This document shows, in pieces, positions 1 to 7,085 of a stretch of 39,488 nt of DNA. The first letter of the stretch is position 1, and each line of letters starts with the position of its first letter. Made by a program: the position numbers and the translations under genes. Below the pieces are notes generated by a model. The model had not been told where the DNA came from and ran no database searches. It was given only the letters and a program-made list of their open reading frames with translations. Source of the stretch: a virus; IMG/VR virus record IMGVR_UViG_3300048592_000495, positions 1-39,488 of that record; one strand, written 5' to 3'.

Positions 1-88
1 TGGTGGCGTTGTTTTCTTTATGGCAGACCATACCGCGGCAAGTAGCCATTTTTACGGGGGTAGTTTTGATATAGGTAAGCTTGACTAA
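1..88 (+). CDS. 3' end of small hypothetical protein (continues from the gene at 39091)
   Basis: This is the last 28 codons of the gene that begins at 39091, cut by the arbitrary ends of the sequence. The frame is open from base 2 and stops at TAA 86-88, directly followed by T and the ATG at 90, the spacing typical of this genome. In the copy at the right end an A-to-T difference makes an earlier TAG, so this left copy, ending Gly-Lys-Leu-Asp, is probably the true C-terminus. Function unknown. Confidence 0.7.
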   Translation, partial: GGVVFFMADHTAASSHFYGGSFDIGKLD

Positions 89-144
89 TATGTTATTAGA
101 TAAAATTAAGGAGTGTGACCCTACTTTTTGGGAAAGACTCGAAA
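1..144. repeat. Terminal direct overlap, left copy
   Basis: Bases 1-144 match 39345-39488 with two substitutions (77 versus 39421, 94 versus 39438). This is the pattern expected when a circular or circularly permuted genome is assembled linearly; a true short terminal repeat is less likely because the ends fall inside coding sequence. Closing the circle gives 39,344 bases. Confidence 0.9.
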
Positions 145-524
145 GTAGTGGCAAAATGTATGATATAGAGCCGGACTTCCTTGGTTTTGTTGAAATATAC
201 GAAGCTCTATCAACTATTATCCCTAAAAATAGAATTGTTGTTGACTTAGGTTGTGCTTACGCAACACAAGCACCACTATTTTTGGAACATAAGCAATATA
301 TTGGGGTAGATATTTCAGAATGTGAGAAAGTACAAACACAAAATAGCGTTTATTTTCAAATGCCTATTTCAGATTGGATTAAAAACGAGCTACCAAAATA
401 CGAACCGGAGCAACTTTTTGCTATTTGCTCGTATGTTCCACCGTGGGGAGGAGACAATCAAAAGCTAGTAAGAGAGTCTTTCCAAGACGTATTTGCTTAT
501 TACCCTAGACACGACTCCATATGA
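90..524 (+). CDS. Class I SAM-dependent methyltransferase-like protein
   Basis: The protein has 144 residues from ATG 90; a TTG nine bases upstream is a poorer choice because ATG 90 sits one base after the preceding TAA. A Rossmann-type motif I, VVDLGCAYA around residues 51-59, is followed by a strand ending in YIGVDIS, the usual acidic position that binds the SAM ribose. No catalytic DPPY or PC motif is visible, so target and substrate are unknown; it may be a small-molecule, RNA or degenerate methyltransferase. It ends in ATGA overlapping the next gene, so it is translationally coupled to it and to the cytosine-methyltransferase-like gene that follows. Fold confidence is moderate and function confidence low. 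Confidence 0.6.
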   Translation: MLLDKIKECDPTFWERLESSGKMYDIEPDFLGFVEIYEALSTIIPKNRIVVDLGCAYATQAPLFLEHKQYIGVDISECEKVQTQNSVYFQMPISDWIKNELPKYEPEQLFAICSYVPPWGGDNQKLVRESFQDVFAYYPRHDSI

Positions 525-847
525 ACAAACTATACACCGGACTAATTGAAGGCGACTACGACCCAGAGACAGATACTTTAATGTTGAAGTTTCAAGAGCA
601 AACGCCAGAAAAAAGGTGGCGAGATCGTATCCATAACACTTTTATAGATATGATACAGCGTCGCAGTAAGCCGTTATACACCGTAACGGACGCTATTTTC
701 TATGTAGATAACGGTTCAGAGACGAAATATTGGGACGTAGGTATGCCGGTAAAGGGAACCGGAGCGCAGATATTGGCTCACGCAGACTTCCGGAAGGATA
801 CAGAGTACGAGAAGCGGGTATTAGGTAAGTTTGAGGACAACATATGA
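521..847 (+). CDS. Hypothetical protein, 108 aa
   Basis: I do not recognise this protein. It is soluble-looking, mixed charge, with many aromatic residues, and no signal peptide or membrane segment. It overlaps both neighbours by four bases (ATGA at 521 and at 844), so three genes form a tightly coupled unit with two methyltransferase-like proteins. That context hints at a role in DNA modification or counter-defence, but nothing in the sequence proves it. Confidence 0.7.
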   Translation: MNKLYTGLIEGDYDPETDTLMLKFQEQTPEKRWRDRIHNTFIDMIQRRSKPLYTVTDAIFYVDNGSETKYWDVGMPVKGTGAQILAHADFRKDTEYEKRVLGKFEDNI

Positions 848-1452
848 AAACAATTTTACATTTGTGTGCTGATACTGGAAGTGACAGCAAACCCTACAAA
901 GATAACGGATATAACGTTATTTTGGTCGGTAGCGATATTGGAGTTGAAAACTTTACACCGCCAGAAGATGTATATGGCATATTTGCAAATCCGGTATGTA
1001 CCGAGTTTAGTACAGCTAGAAGTAATGGTAAGGCGCGTAATCCGGAGGAGGGTATGTTCTTAGTTGAGCACTGCCTACGTATCATAGAGCAAGCAAAACC
1101 AAAGTTTTGGGTTATTGAAAATCCAGCTAAAGGCGTACTAAAGCAATATATTGGTGAACCAAAATATCAGTATGAACCGTGGTGGTACGGGAGTCCGTGG
1201 ACTAAAAAAACTGCATTGTGGGGAGAGTTTAATATACCGGAACGGAAATATTTTAATTGGGAAGAAGTACCTAAGCTAGAGGGTTTATACATACGTCCTA
1301 GTAGACCAAAACCGTCGCTTGCTTTTATGCACAAATCGCACTACAAGTTTATTCCAGAGTTTCAGTCTTTACCGGTACCGCAAAGTGATATGGAGTTTAG
1401 AAGTCTTTGTAGTCAGAAGTTCGCTCAAGCTTTTTTTGAGGTAAATAGATAG
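844..1452 (+). CDS. DNA cytosine-C5 methyltransferase-like protein
   Basis: The 202-residue protein matches a compact phage and prophage family related to C5-cytosine methyltransferases. Visible motifs are an N-terminal strand LHLCADTGS, FANPVCTEFS with candidate catalytic Cys52, the ENP motif at about 92-94 (WVIENPAKG), and a C-terminal block FAQAFFEVN. The usual PPC motif reads NPVC here, so activity should not be assumed. The target-recognition region is very short compared with full-length enzymes of more than 300 residues. It probably modifies phage DNA against restriction. A GAGG lies about seven bases before the start, one of the few SD-like sites in the genome. Last gene of the ATGA-coupled trio. 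Confidence 0.72.
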   Translation: MKTILHLCADTGSDSKPYKDNGYNVILVGSDIGVENFTPPEDVYGIFANPVCTEFSTARSNGKARNPEEGMFLVEHCLRIIEQAKPKFWVIENPAKGVLKQYIGEPKYQYEPWWYGSPWTKKTALWGEFNIPERKYFNWEEVPKLEGLYIRPSRPKPSLAFMHKSHYKFIPEFQSLPVPQSDMEFRSLCSQKFAQAFFEVNR

Positions 1453-1473
1453 TGGACAACTAAAGCCAACCGA

Positions 1474-1495
1474 GCAAGCGGTAACGTGGTACAAT
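1474..1495 (+). promoter_or_regulatory. Candidate extended -10 promoter before terminase small subunit
   Basis: TGGTACAAT at 1487-1495 fits an extended -10 (TGn then TACAAT), eight bases before the ATG at 1504, so transcripts would be almost leaderless. A single GCAAGCG at 1474-1480 resembles the repeated operator element found at three other promoters. No good -35 box. Within a 51-base gap between genes. Confidence 0.4.
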
Positions 1496-1503
1496 TACTG
1501 CAT

Positions 1504-2376
1504 ATGGCGGCACGTAAATATAAGTTACCACTAGACACAGACGAGCTTTTCGAAAGCGCAGCGGAAACCGTGATAAAGGCGGGGAAAGCTTCGACTTCAT
1601 ACATACAACGCAGTCTTAAGCTCGGGTACTCACGCTCCGCACGTCTTTTAGATTTACTGGAGGAGCATAAGATCGTTGGAAAGCAGGAAGGAGCGACGCC
1701 GCGCAAGGTATTAAAGAAGAAAATGCCTATTTTCGAGCGTGTAGCTAACCCAGAAGATACGAACCGTTCTAAAGTAGGGCGTAAGAAGAACCTTATTGAA
1801 GCTGCCGCAACTTTAATGCCTAGTGATAGAGAGGACGAACCGGAACCAGACGGATTTGATGAGGAAGAAGAACGAGAACAAGACGAGTGGGACGAGGAAA
1901 TCGACGTTATACCAGAAGGACTTACTCGAGACGAGGAACGATTTTGCCGTGTGTACGTAAGTGCCACGGAGTTTTATGGTAATGGGACTCAAAGCTATAT
2001 AGAAGCGTACGACGTAATGGTCGTGAAAGGAACGAGAGAGAAGCTAGAGAAAGGCAAGCGTAAGAAAATGACGATTGAAAGTATACGAGTAGCTGCTTCA
2101 CGTTTGCTTACGAACGATAAGATTTTGACTAGAATAAATGAGCTATTGGAGGACGGTGGCTTCAATGACGAGTTTATAGACAAACAATTAAAGTTTCTCA
2201 TTACTCAAAGCGCAGAGCCACGCGTAAAGCTTGGAGCAATCCAAGAGTTCAATAAGCTTAAGCAGCGTATCCACGAGAAAAGCACGTTGGTTCACCAATT
2301 TGCTAACGAGGATATGACGGACGAGGAGCTTATGGAACGTATTAAAAAGAACCGTGCCTTCTTTAAGAAGGAGTAA
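1504..2376 (+). CDS. terS: Terminase small subunit with N-terminal FtsK-gamma DNA-binding domain
   Basis: 290 residues from ATG 1504; an in-frame GTG at 1486 lies inside the -10 box and is rejected. Residues about 10-70 look like the FtsK/SpoIIIE gamma winged helix: an ELFESAAETVI helix, an SYIQRSLKLGYSRSARLLD recognition region and a PRKVL end. In FtsK this domain reads KOPS/SRS polarity sequences. A strongly acidic linker (about 108-140) leads to a Terminase_2-like small-subunit region starting LTRDEERFCRVYV and including a SRLLTNDKI helix. The small subunit recognises the packaging site, so the gamma domain is probably its DNA-recognition head. It lies 2.9 kb upstream of the large subunit. 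The domain reading rests on motif similarity and is fairly secure; the role of the fusion is inference. Confidence 0.8.
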   Translation: MAARKYKLPLDTDELFESAAETVIKAGKASTSYIQRSLKLGYSRSARLLDLLEEHKIVGKQEGATPRKVLKKKMPIFERVANPEDTNRSKVGRKKNLIEAAATLMPSDREDEPEPDGFDEEEEREQDEWDEEIDVIPEGLTRDEERFCRVYVSATEFYGNGTQSYIEAYDVMVVKGTREKLEKGKRKKMTIESIRVAASRLLTNDKILTRINELLEDGGFNDEFIDKQLKFLITQSAEPRVKLGAIQEFNKLKQRIHEKSTLVHQFANEDMTDEELMERIKKNRAFFKKE

Positions 2377-2378
2377 TA

Positions 2379-2678
2379 ATGTTTATGTCGCCTATGAACC
2401 TATATAAAGAGGAAGATTTACAAAAGATAGCTTGGGGGATAGGAATTGCCCTTGCAATAGTGTTTTCAGTAGTAGCAACCCACTATATTTACAAGTGGAC
2501 GATACCGCAGTATGTTCCGGAGCCGGAGAAAAGCTCGCCGTTCTCGGAGGACTGCGAGTTTTATCGTAAGACAATGGGAGGAGATATGGTTATTAGTGAA
2601 CCAAGTACCGGAGCATTTCGATACGAAGTATATGCGACAAAGGACGGTATAGAGGTTTGGAAGTGTAATAGTTTTTAA
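2379..2678 (+). CDS. Small membrane protein, 99 aa
   Basis: One clear membrane segment at about residues 18-38 (IGIALAIVFSVVATHYIY), followed by a proline-rich hinge and a C-terminal soluble domain with two cysteines. No signal peptidase site is evident, so it is probably an N-terminal anchor with the C-terminus outside. The end of the terminase gene supplies GAAGGAG five bases before the start, a better SD than most genes here have. No known family recognised. Confidence 0.7.
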   Translation: MFMSPMNLYKEEDLQKIAWGIGIALAIVFSVVATHYIYKWTIPQYVPEPEKSSPFSEDCEFYRKTMGGDMVISEPSTGAFRYEVYATKDGIEVWKCNSF

Positions 2679-2679
2679 T

Positions 2680-3162
2680 ATGTCACACGGTAAAATAGTT
2701 TGTAAGAATTGTGCTGCATTAGTAGCTCAATGTCGTTGTATAGAAGGGCATAAAAACGTTTCTTACGTTGAAAATTGCGCTAATTGCCCTAAGTCTAAGA
2801 CCGAAACCACGCCTACAGGCAAGGTAATCGAGACTACAGAGCACCCAGACGGGCGTAAAGCTGTCACAGTACACGTAAACTCACTGCAATTGGAGAACCC
2901 AGACGAAGGAGATCTAGCCGCGAAGAAGGTAATTGAGGAGCAAATCCTTCCGGAGCTAGGCAATAGAGTCGTTCTAGTGACCGTGATACACAAGGAAACG
3001 CTCTTAAAAGCCACTGTAAAGACTAAGTTTATGAAGGTGCGACAGGTGGCAGAGACGCTTATTGCGAGCTTTCCGCACGATAGCGGGAAGTATACCAATG
3101 CTCCAGACCAATTTATCATTGTGGAAGTCGAAGGAGACGACGTCCGCGTAACCCAACTTTAA
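2680..3162 (+). CDS. Zinc-knuckle hypothetical protein, 160 aa
   Basis: The N-terminus carries an eight-residue CKNC start and further cysteines and a histidine (CRCIEGH, CANCP) within the first 40 residues, a pattern suited to one or two zinc sites. The rest is a mixed alpha/beta soluble domain without recognised motifs. Starts one base after the preceding stop. Function unknown; nucleic-acid or protein binding is plausible for a zinc knuckle. Confidence 0.7.
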   Translation: MSHGKIVCKNCAALVAQCRCIEGHKNVSYVENCANCPKSKTETTPTGKVIETTEHPDGRKAVTVHVNSLQLENPDEGDLAAKKVIEEQILPELGNRVVLVTVIHKETLLKATVKTKFMKVRQVAETLIASFPHDSGKYTNAPDQFIIVEVEGDDVRVTQL

Positions 3163-3163
3163 T

Positions 3164-3769
3164 ATGAAACAACTATCATCACACGACTTTAAGGACGTAT
3201 ACCAAGGTTTAGGTATAAATCTATCGAAACTTGGTTGCGTAATGCTTGATACAGAGCCAATTAAGCTGCCAGACTTCATTATTCAAGACCCAAAGACAGG
3301 AACGCAGTGTAATTGGGACGCTTTGTTTGGTTTAGAGACTTACAAAGCTCAAAATAAAGAGCGTTTCTGGATTGACGGATACGTAGGGCACGAGCCACAC
3401 GTTACGCTTCTTTATGGTTTGCTACACGAAGCAAAAAACTACGAGTGGCACATTGAACAGTTGCTCAAGGGTTGGGAAATGCCTACAGTGACCATTGAAA
3501 GCGTAGGGCACTTTGACTCACCTTATTCAGACGAGCCTTACTACTGTATCGTTGCTCACTTGGAAGTAACTAACAAGCTGCTTGAAGGACACCAACGTCT
3601 CGAGTTCTTGCCGCATATCAACACGTTTGCAGGGTATAAACCTCACGTAACTATTGGGTATATCAAGAAGGACGATATGTACCTCAATATGTTTAAAGAG
3701 GACTTGAACCATTACCTATACGGTAAAGAGCTTAAAATTACAGGACTTAATCTAGGGGGTAATAAATAA
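3164..3769 (+). CDS. 2H phosphoesterase (LigT/CPDase-like)
   Basis: 201 residues with the paired HxT motifs that define the 2H phosphoesterase superfamily: PHVTLLYG (His79, Thr81) and PHVTIGYI (His161, Thr163), separated by about 80 residues as in family members. These enzymes open cyclic phosphodiesters or 2',5' bonds in RNA or cyclic nucleotides. Phage members include the anti-CBASS protein Acb1, which destroys cyclic oligonucleotide alarms; others act in RNA repair. Its position among modification and unknown early-type genes fits a counter-defence role, but substrate cannot be read from sequence. Superfamily assignment is strong. Confidence 0.8.
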   Translation: MKQLSSHDFKDVYQGLGINLSKLGCVMLDTEPIKLPDFIIQDPKTGTQCNWDALFGLETYKAQNKERFWIDGYVGHEPHVTLLYGLLHEAKNYEWHIEQLLKGWEMPTVTIESVGHFDSPYSDEPYYCIVAHLEVTNKLLEGHQRLEFLPHINTFAGYKPHVTIGYIKKDDMYLNMFKEDLNHYLYGKELKITGLNLGGNK

Positions 3770-3770
3770 T

Positions 3771-3941
3771 ATGCAAAAAGTAATCAATATATTCTTAGTG
3801 AAGCGAGAAGACTTCAAGAAGTACGGGCTTAGTGACAGCTCAACAGGGCTTTTACTAGAGCTTGAAGACGGTACTTTTCAGCAAGGATTATCTACAGACG
3901 TACTTACACCGTTTGCAGAGTTGGTAATACCTAAAGAGTAA
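3771..3941 (+). CDS. Hypothetical protein, 56 aa
   Basis: An open frame of 57 codons from ATG 3771 to TAA 3939-3941 fills the gap between two genes, with one base to the next ATG at 3943. Codon use matches its neighbours. The product begins MQKVINIFLVKRED and has a short beta-rich, acidic body; no motif recognised. Spacing and gap-filling are the main support. Confidence 0.65.
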   Translation: MQKVINIFLVKREDFKKYGLSDSSTGLLLELEDGTFQQGLSTDVLTPFAELVIPKE

Positions 3942-3942
3942 T

Positions 3943-4182
3943 ATGCTACAACGCACACTACACAAGCTCGAGATACTAGACGACGCACCGCTCGTTATCT
4001 TTGAGAACCACGACGAAGACGAGAGCGGTAAAATGCAGCATATTCTCGTTTGGTTTATCAAGTACCAAGACAAGTTCTATGGCGACTTCATACCGGTAGC
4101 AGAAAAGGACAAGATACCGGAGTACGTAGAGCTTCTAACCAAGCAAGCTACCGAGTCACTTGCTGCCATAAAGAATAAATAG
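3943..4182 (+). CDS. Hypothetical protein, 79 aa
   Basis: Small acidic soluble protein, likely alpha/beta (strands LVIFEN and HILVWFIKY, C-terminal helix). No recognised family. It sits in a run of closely packed small genes with gaps of one or two bases between the 2H phosphoesterase and the deformylase. Confidence 0.7.
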   Translation: MLQRTLHKLEILDDAPLVIFENHDEDESGKMQHILVWFIKYQDKFYGDFIPVAEKDKIPEYVELLTKQATESLAAIKNK

Positions 4183-4184
4183 CT

Positions 4185-4637
4185 ATGAGTACGTTTGATT
4201 TTAAAGCCATATACAAGCCACTAAACACAAAAGTCACGGGTACTACCCTAGACGACTATTTTGGCAAGCACCAATACGGTTATCGCGTATCTAACCGGAA
4301 GCGCGTAATGTCTCAAAAGACTTTTTACAAGTACTACATAATGATTGAGGAGCCAGAAGACCAACAGGGAGCAGCTAACGCCTTGCAAGCTTTCTTTGAC
4401 GCGGAGGAGCCGAAGCCAGACGACCCTAGAGAGCGTGAGTTTATCCTTACGGACGGTTGTATGTGGGAAGCTAACCGGAAAGGTGGCACGTTTCACCCGC
4501 ACGCTATTGAGGTAGTCGACACTGAAACGGGACAAGTCCGCTACATAGAGAGCGGCGCTCGGATTAAGTTCGTAGAGGGTTCTATTAGCCAAGGACGCGA
4601 CCAGCAGTCCTATAACAAACATCATAAAGAGGTATGA
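4185..4637 (+). CDS. Hypothetical protein, 150 aa
   Basis: Soluble protein without recognised motifs; the middle is rich in Pro, Asp and Glu (EEPKPDDPRE) and the C-terminus is basic and polar. It ends in ATGA overlapping the deformylase start, so the two are translationally coupled and may act together. Confidence 0.7.
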   Translation: MSTFDFKAIYKPLNTKVTGTTLDDYFGKHQYGYRVSNRKRVMSQKTFYKYYIMIEEPEDQQGAANALQAFFDAEEPKPDDPREREFILTDGCMWEANRKGGTFHPHAIEVVDTETGQVRYIESGARIKFVEGSISQGRDQQSYNKHHKEV

Positions 4638-5263
4638 AACTAGAATTAGAAAACCACCACGACGAGAAGCTAGGTATTTACGCTATCTCAAAGCCAGCAA
4701 AGCGCTCGGATATAAGCATTGCCGAGGAAATGGTACGCGTAATGGACGAGTCCGAGAAGGATTGGGCAGACAAGTACGGTATGAAAGCTTGGGCTATTGC
4801 TCACGCGCAGCTTACTAAGTCACCGGAGCCGCTATGTATCTTTGTAGTGCACCCGTCACTCGTTGAAGAAGGACTCAACCCGCTAAACGCTGGCTTTCCT
4901 AGCCGTATGATATTTAATGCTCAACTCATTGAAGCCGAGAAAGAGCTTGTAACCTACAAAAACGTCCGCAAGACTCTCTTTAACCCGAACACTGGTAAGC
5001 GCGAGATCCACGCAGCAGTGCCGGAAAAGCACACTACGCCTAATATCTTTGAACCAAAGGAAGGTTGTATGAGCTTCGTACACCGGAAGCCGAAGAAGGT
5101 ACAGCGTGTCTACCGTATCACTGTCCGGTACTGGTATCCACGTAAGATACTTGGCTTTTGGGTACTATGGCGACGTACGGAGCGCGTAGAAGGGCTCAAG
5201 GCGCAGATTTTCCAGCACGAAATACAGCACTTCGAGGGAAGTAATATCTTTCATAACAACTAA
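4634..5263 (+). CDS. def: Peptide deformylase
   Basis: 209 residues carrying the deformylase signature motifs. A degenerate motif 1 is WAIAHAQL (usually GxGLAAxQ). Motif 2 is EGCMSF with metal-ligand Cys145. Motif 3 is FQHEIQHFEG with metal ligands His195 and His199 and catalytic Glu196. Family enzymes remove the N-formyl group from nascent proteins. The usual LQHExDHLxG reads FQHEIQHFEG and motif 1 is far from consensus, as in other phage deformylases. Longer than many phage versions, with an insertion between motifs 1 and 2 that includes YKNVRKTLFNP. It overlaps both the previous gene (4 bases) and the terminase start, an unusual place for a translation-related enzyme. Confidence 0.82.
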   Translation: MKLELENHHDEKLGIYAISKPAKRSDISIAEEMVRVMDESEKDWADKYGMKAWAIAHAQLTKSPEPLCIFVVHPSLVEEGLNPLNAGFPSRMIFNAQLIEAEKELVTYKNVRKTLFNPNTGKREIHAAVPEKHTTPNIFEPKEGCMSFVHRKPKKVQRVYRITVRYWYPRKILGFWVLWRRTERVEGLKAQIFQHEIQHFEGSNIFHNN

Positions 5264-6750
5264 TGACGCTTAAAAAAGACCCACTATACGACCTAAAGCT
5301 TCTCGACTACCGTATGGAGAACGAGAAGTACCGATACTATGAACCGTCCGGAGTGGCGGAGGACTTCATAAATGCGTTTGGAAGCAATGACTACTTTATC
5401 TTGTTCCTTTCAGCCGCTAACGGTGTAGGTAAGACAGCACTGGCAACGAACATCATTGCCAATATATGCTACCCGCATAACAATCCTTGGTTTCGAGGTG
5501 GGCTTTTTGAGAATTGGGAGTACTTAAAGAAGGGACGTATCATTACCGAGTCAGACTTGGTGGAGAAGAACGTCGTTAATGAGCTTAAGTCGTGGCTACC
5601 GAAAGACCGGTACGTCACGAAGAAAGCTGGTAAGCACTACGAGTCACGTTGGTTTACTGATACGGGCTTCGATTGGGACATTATGACCTATGACCAAGAC
5701 CCTATGCAGTTTGAAGGAGTTACGCTCGGTTGGGCTTGGTTTGACGAACCGCCACCAGACGTACTACTCAAGGCGACAATCTCTCGTATGCGTAAAGGTG
5801 GTATTATTATCATTACAGCGACACCTATTTCCGGCAGCGCTCACTTGTACGATATGTTTGCCAATGGGCAGATTGAGACGCAAGTACAGCTTCGCGAAGG
5901 CGAGGAGCCGGTAACAGTGAAGCGTCGAGTATTTCACCTTACAGCGGACGTTGAAAGCGTTTGTAAGGAGCACGGTATCCGAGGACACCTAGAGCACAAG
6001 CATATTGAGCAAATGGTAGCCGAGTATCCGGAAGACGAGCGACAAGCTCGTGTCTATGGTAAGTTTCAACACCTTATTGGACTTGTGTATAAAAAATGGA
6101 ACAGAGACGTACACGTTATCGAGCCGTTTGCGCTTGACCCGCGCGAATGGTGTGTATATCACTCACTCGACCCACACCCGCGTAACCCAGACGCAGGGCT
6201 TTGGATAGCGGTAAACTCTAAAGGTACGAAGATCGTGGTGGACGAATACTACGAAAACCCAGACACGGTGCCGGATATGGCATACGACCTTAAGAAGAAA
6301 CACTCTATTTACCGTATGGAGACGCCGTTTACTGGCGACCCGTCTATGTTCATTGAAGACCAGCATACGCAGCGCTGTTTGGCGACTATGCTGCAGGACG
6401 AGGGACTTACCTACATTGAAGCGTCCAAGGCGCGTGCGGCAGCAGATAAGCGTATTGAGACTGCTTTGGACTACCGAGAAGTCAACGGGCAGATAATCAA
6501 GCCACCGGAGCTTTATGTATTCTCTACGTGTAAGCGCTTTATATACGAGATTGAGCACTGGCGCTGGCAAGAGTGGAAAGGCAAGACTGGCTTCGATAAG
6601 AACCGGAAGGAGCAGAAAGTGGACAAGGACGACCACACAATCGAGTGTGCTGGACGTATCCTTATCCAAGAGCCACAATTTAGACCGTATGTACCTCGTA
6701 CTTACTCACGTTCGACCGAGACTATGCGAAGTGACGACCCGTATGCGTAA
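5263..6750 (+). CDS. terL: Terminase large subunit (ATPase-nuclease packaging motor)
   Basis: 495 residues, normal for the family. ATPase: Walker A ANGVGKTA with Lys57, Walker B GWAWFDEPP with Asp161-Glu162, coupling motif TATP around 186. RNase H-like nuclease: acidic residues in SLDPHPRNPDAG (about 302), VVDEYY, GDPS (about 358) and DDHTIECAG (about 449). It translocates DNA into the prohead at the portal and cuts concatemers. Start ATG 5263 overlaps the deformylase stop (TAATG). Downstream lies the 1-kb RNA-rich gap and then the portal gene. Confidence 0.95.
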   Translation: MTLKKDPLYDLKLLDYRMENEKYRYYEPSGVAEDFINAFGSNDYFILFLSAANGVGKTALATNIIANICYPHNNPWFRGGLFENWEYLKKGRIITESDLVEKNVVNELKSWLPKDRYVTKKAGKHYESRWFTDTGFDWDIMTYDQDPMQFEGVTLGWAWFDEPPPDVLLKATISRMRKGGIIIITATPISGSAHLYDMFANGQIETQVQLREGEEPVTVKRRVFHLTADVESVCKEHGIRGHLEHKHIEQMVAEYPEDERQARVYGKFQHLIGLVYKKWNRDVHVIEPFALDPREWCVYHSLDPHPRNPDAGLWIAVNSKGTKIVVDEYYENPDTVPDMAYDLKKKHSIYRMETPFTGDPSMFIEDQHTQRCLATMLQDEGLTYIEASKARAAADKRIETALDYREVNGQIIKPPELYVFSTCKRFIYEIEHWRWQEWKGKTGFDKNRKEQKVDKDDHTIECAGRILIQEPQFRPYVPRTYSRSTETMRSDDPYA

Positions 6751-6776
6751 AGTGTTGATAACAGGTTGTACACAGC

Positions 6777-6805
6777 TAGAATAACGTGTGGGTAGTCGCT
6801 ATAAT
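6777..6805 (+). promoter_or_regulatory. Candidate promoter for a small RNA
   Basis: A perfect TATAAT at 6800-6805 with TAGAAT 17 bases upstream at 6777-6782 (weak -35). It lies just after the terminase stop and about 75 bases before a strong terminator, so its transcript would be about 100 nt and non-coding. Confidence 0.45.
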
Positions 6806-6811
6806 AAGTGA

Positions 6812-6911
6812 GGTGGGAGAAGTAGAGCACTCACACCTTGCTAGGCAGAAGGGACGCGACCCTTTCTTTCTTACTTAAGTAAAACCGCCGCTTACGAACC
6901 GGCGGTTTTAC
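6812..6911 (+). ncRNA. Candidate small RNA 1 between terminase and portal genes
   Basis: Bounded by a TATAAT box and a perfect terminator hairpin. The interval contains GTGAG near 6808 that can pair with CTCAC near 6830, and AAGGG-ACGCGA-CCCTT at 6849-6864. No start codon with an open frame. Existence depends on the promoter being real; the structures are directly visible. Confidence 0.4.
6879..6911. terminator. Strong bidirectional intrinsic terminator
   Basis: GTAAAACCGCCG at 6879-6890 is perfectly complementary to CGGCGGTTTTAC at 6900-6911, a 12-bp stem with a 9-base loop. The GC core is flanked by an A run and a T run inside the stem, the usual design of a bidirectional rho-independent terminator. 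Confidence 0.85.
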
Positions 6912-6943
6912 TATGGTAAAATTATTGGAGCTATACTTGCTGG

Positions 6944-7027
6944 CGATCACGGCAGTTGTTCAATTGAGAGCAACACCGTCTCGTTGGGTAGCTTCCACAA
7001 TCTAGCTTCCGTTATGGGAGCTTTTTT
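6944..7027 (+). ncRNA. Possible small RNA 2 between terminase and portal genes
   Basis: TATACT at 6932-6937 could be a -10 box without a clear -35. The stretch downstream folds as GTTGTTC/GAGCAAC near 6956-6976 and ends in an intrinsic terminator at 7004-7027. The word TAGCTTCC occurs twice (6989 and 7003), only the second within the terminator stem, so the two could compete for the GGGAGCT arm. Promoter evidence is weak. Confidence 0.3.
7004..7027 (+). terminator. Intrinsic terminator
   Basis: AGCTTCC (7004-7010), loop GTTAT, GGGAGCT (7016-7022; one G-T pair), then a run of Ts to 7027. Typical + strand rho-independent terminator. Confidence 0.75.
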
Positions 7028-7037
7028 GCTTCTTTGG

Positions 7038-7046
7038 TTATCCACA
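7038..7046 (+). other. Perfect DnaA-box sequence
   Basis: TTATCCACA, the consensus high-affinity DnaA site, lies in the non-coding region. A second exact TTATNCACA, TTATTCACA, is at 7650-7658. Others are listed in the findings. Role as an origin is inference. Confidence 0.45.
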
Positions 7047-7085
7047 TTTTAATAACAGTTCGTATGAAAATAACGTGAAAAAAGG

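Noticed and set aside
1-144. True direct terminal repeat of the virion DNA
   Set aside because: The ends fall within coding sequence and the copies differ by nonsense changes; assembly overlap of a circular map is simpler.
6163-6678. 171-codon minus-strand open frame
   Set aside because: Fully opposite the nuclease domain of the large terminase, with no motif; shadow frame.
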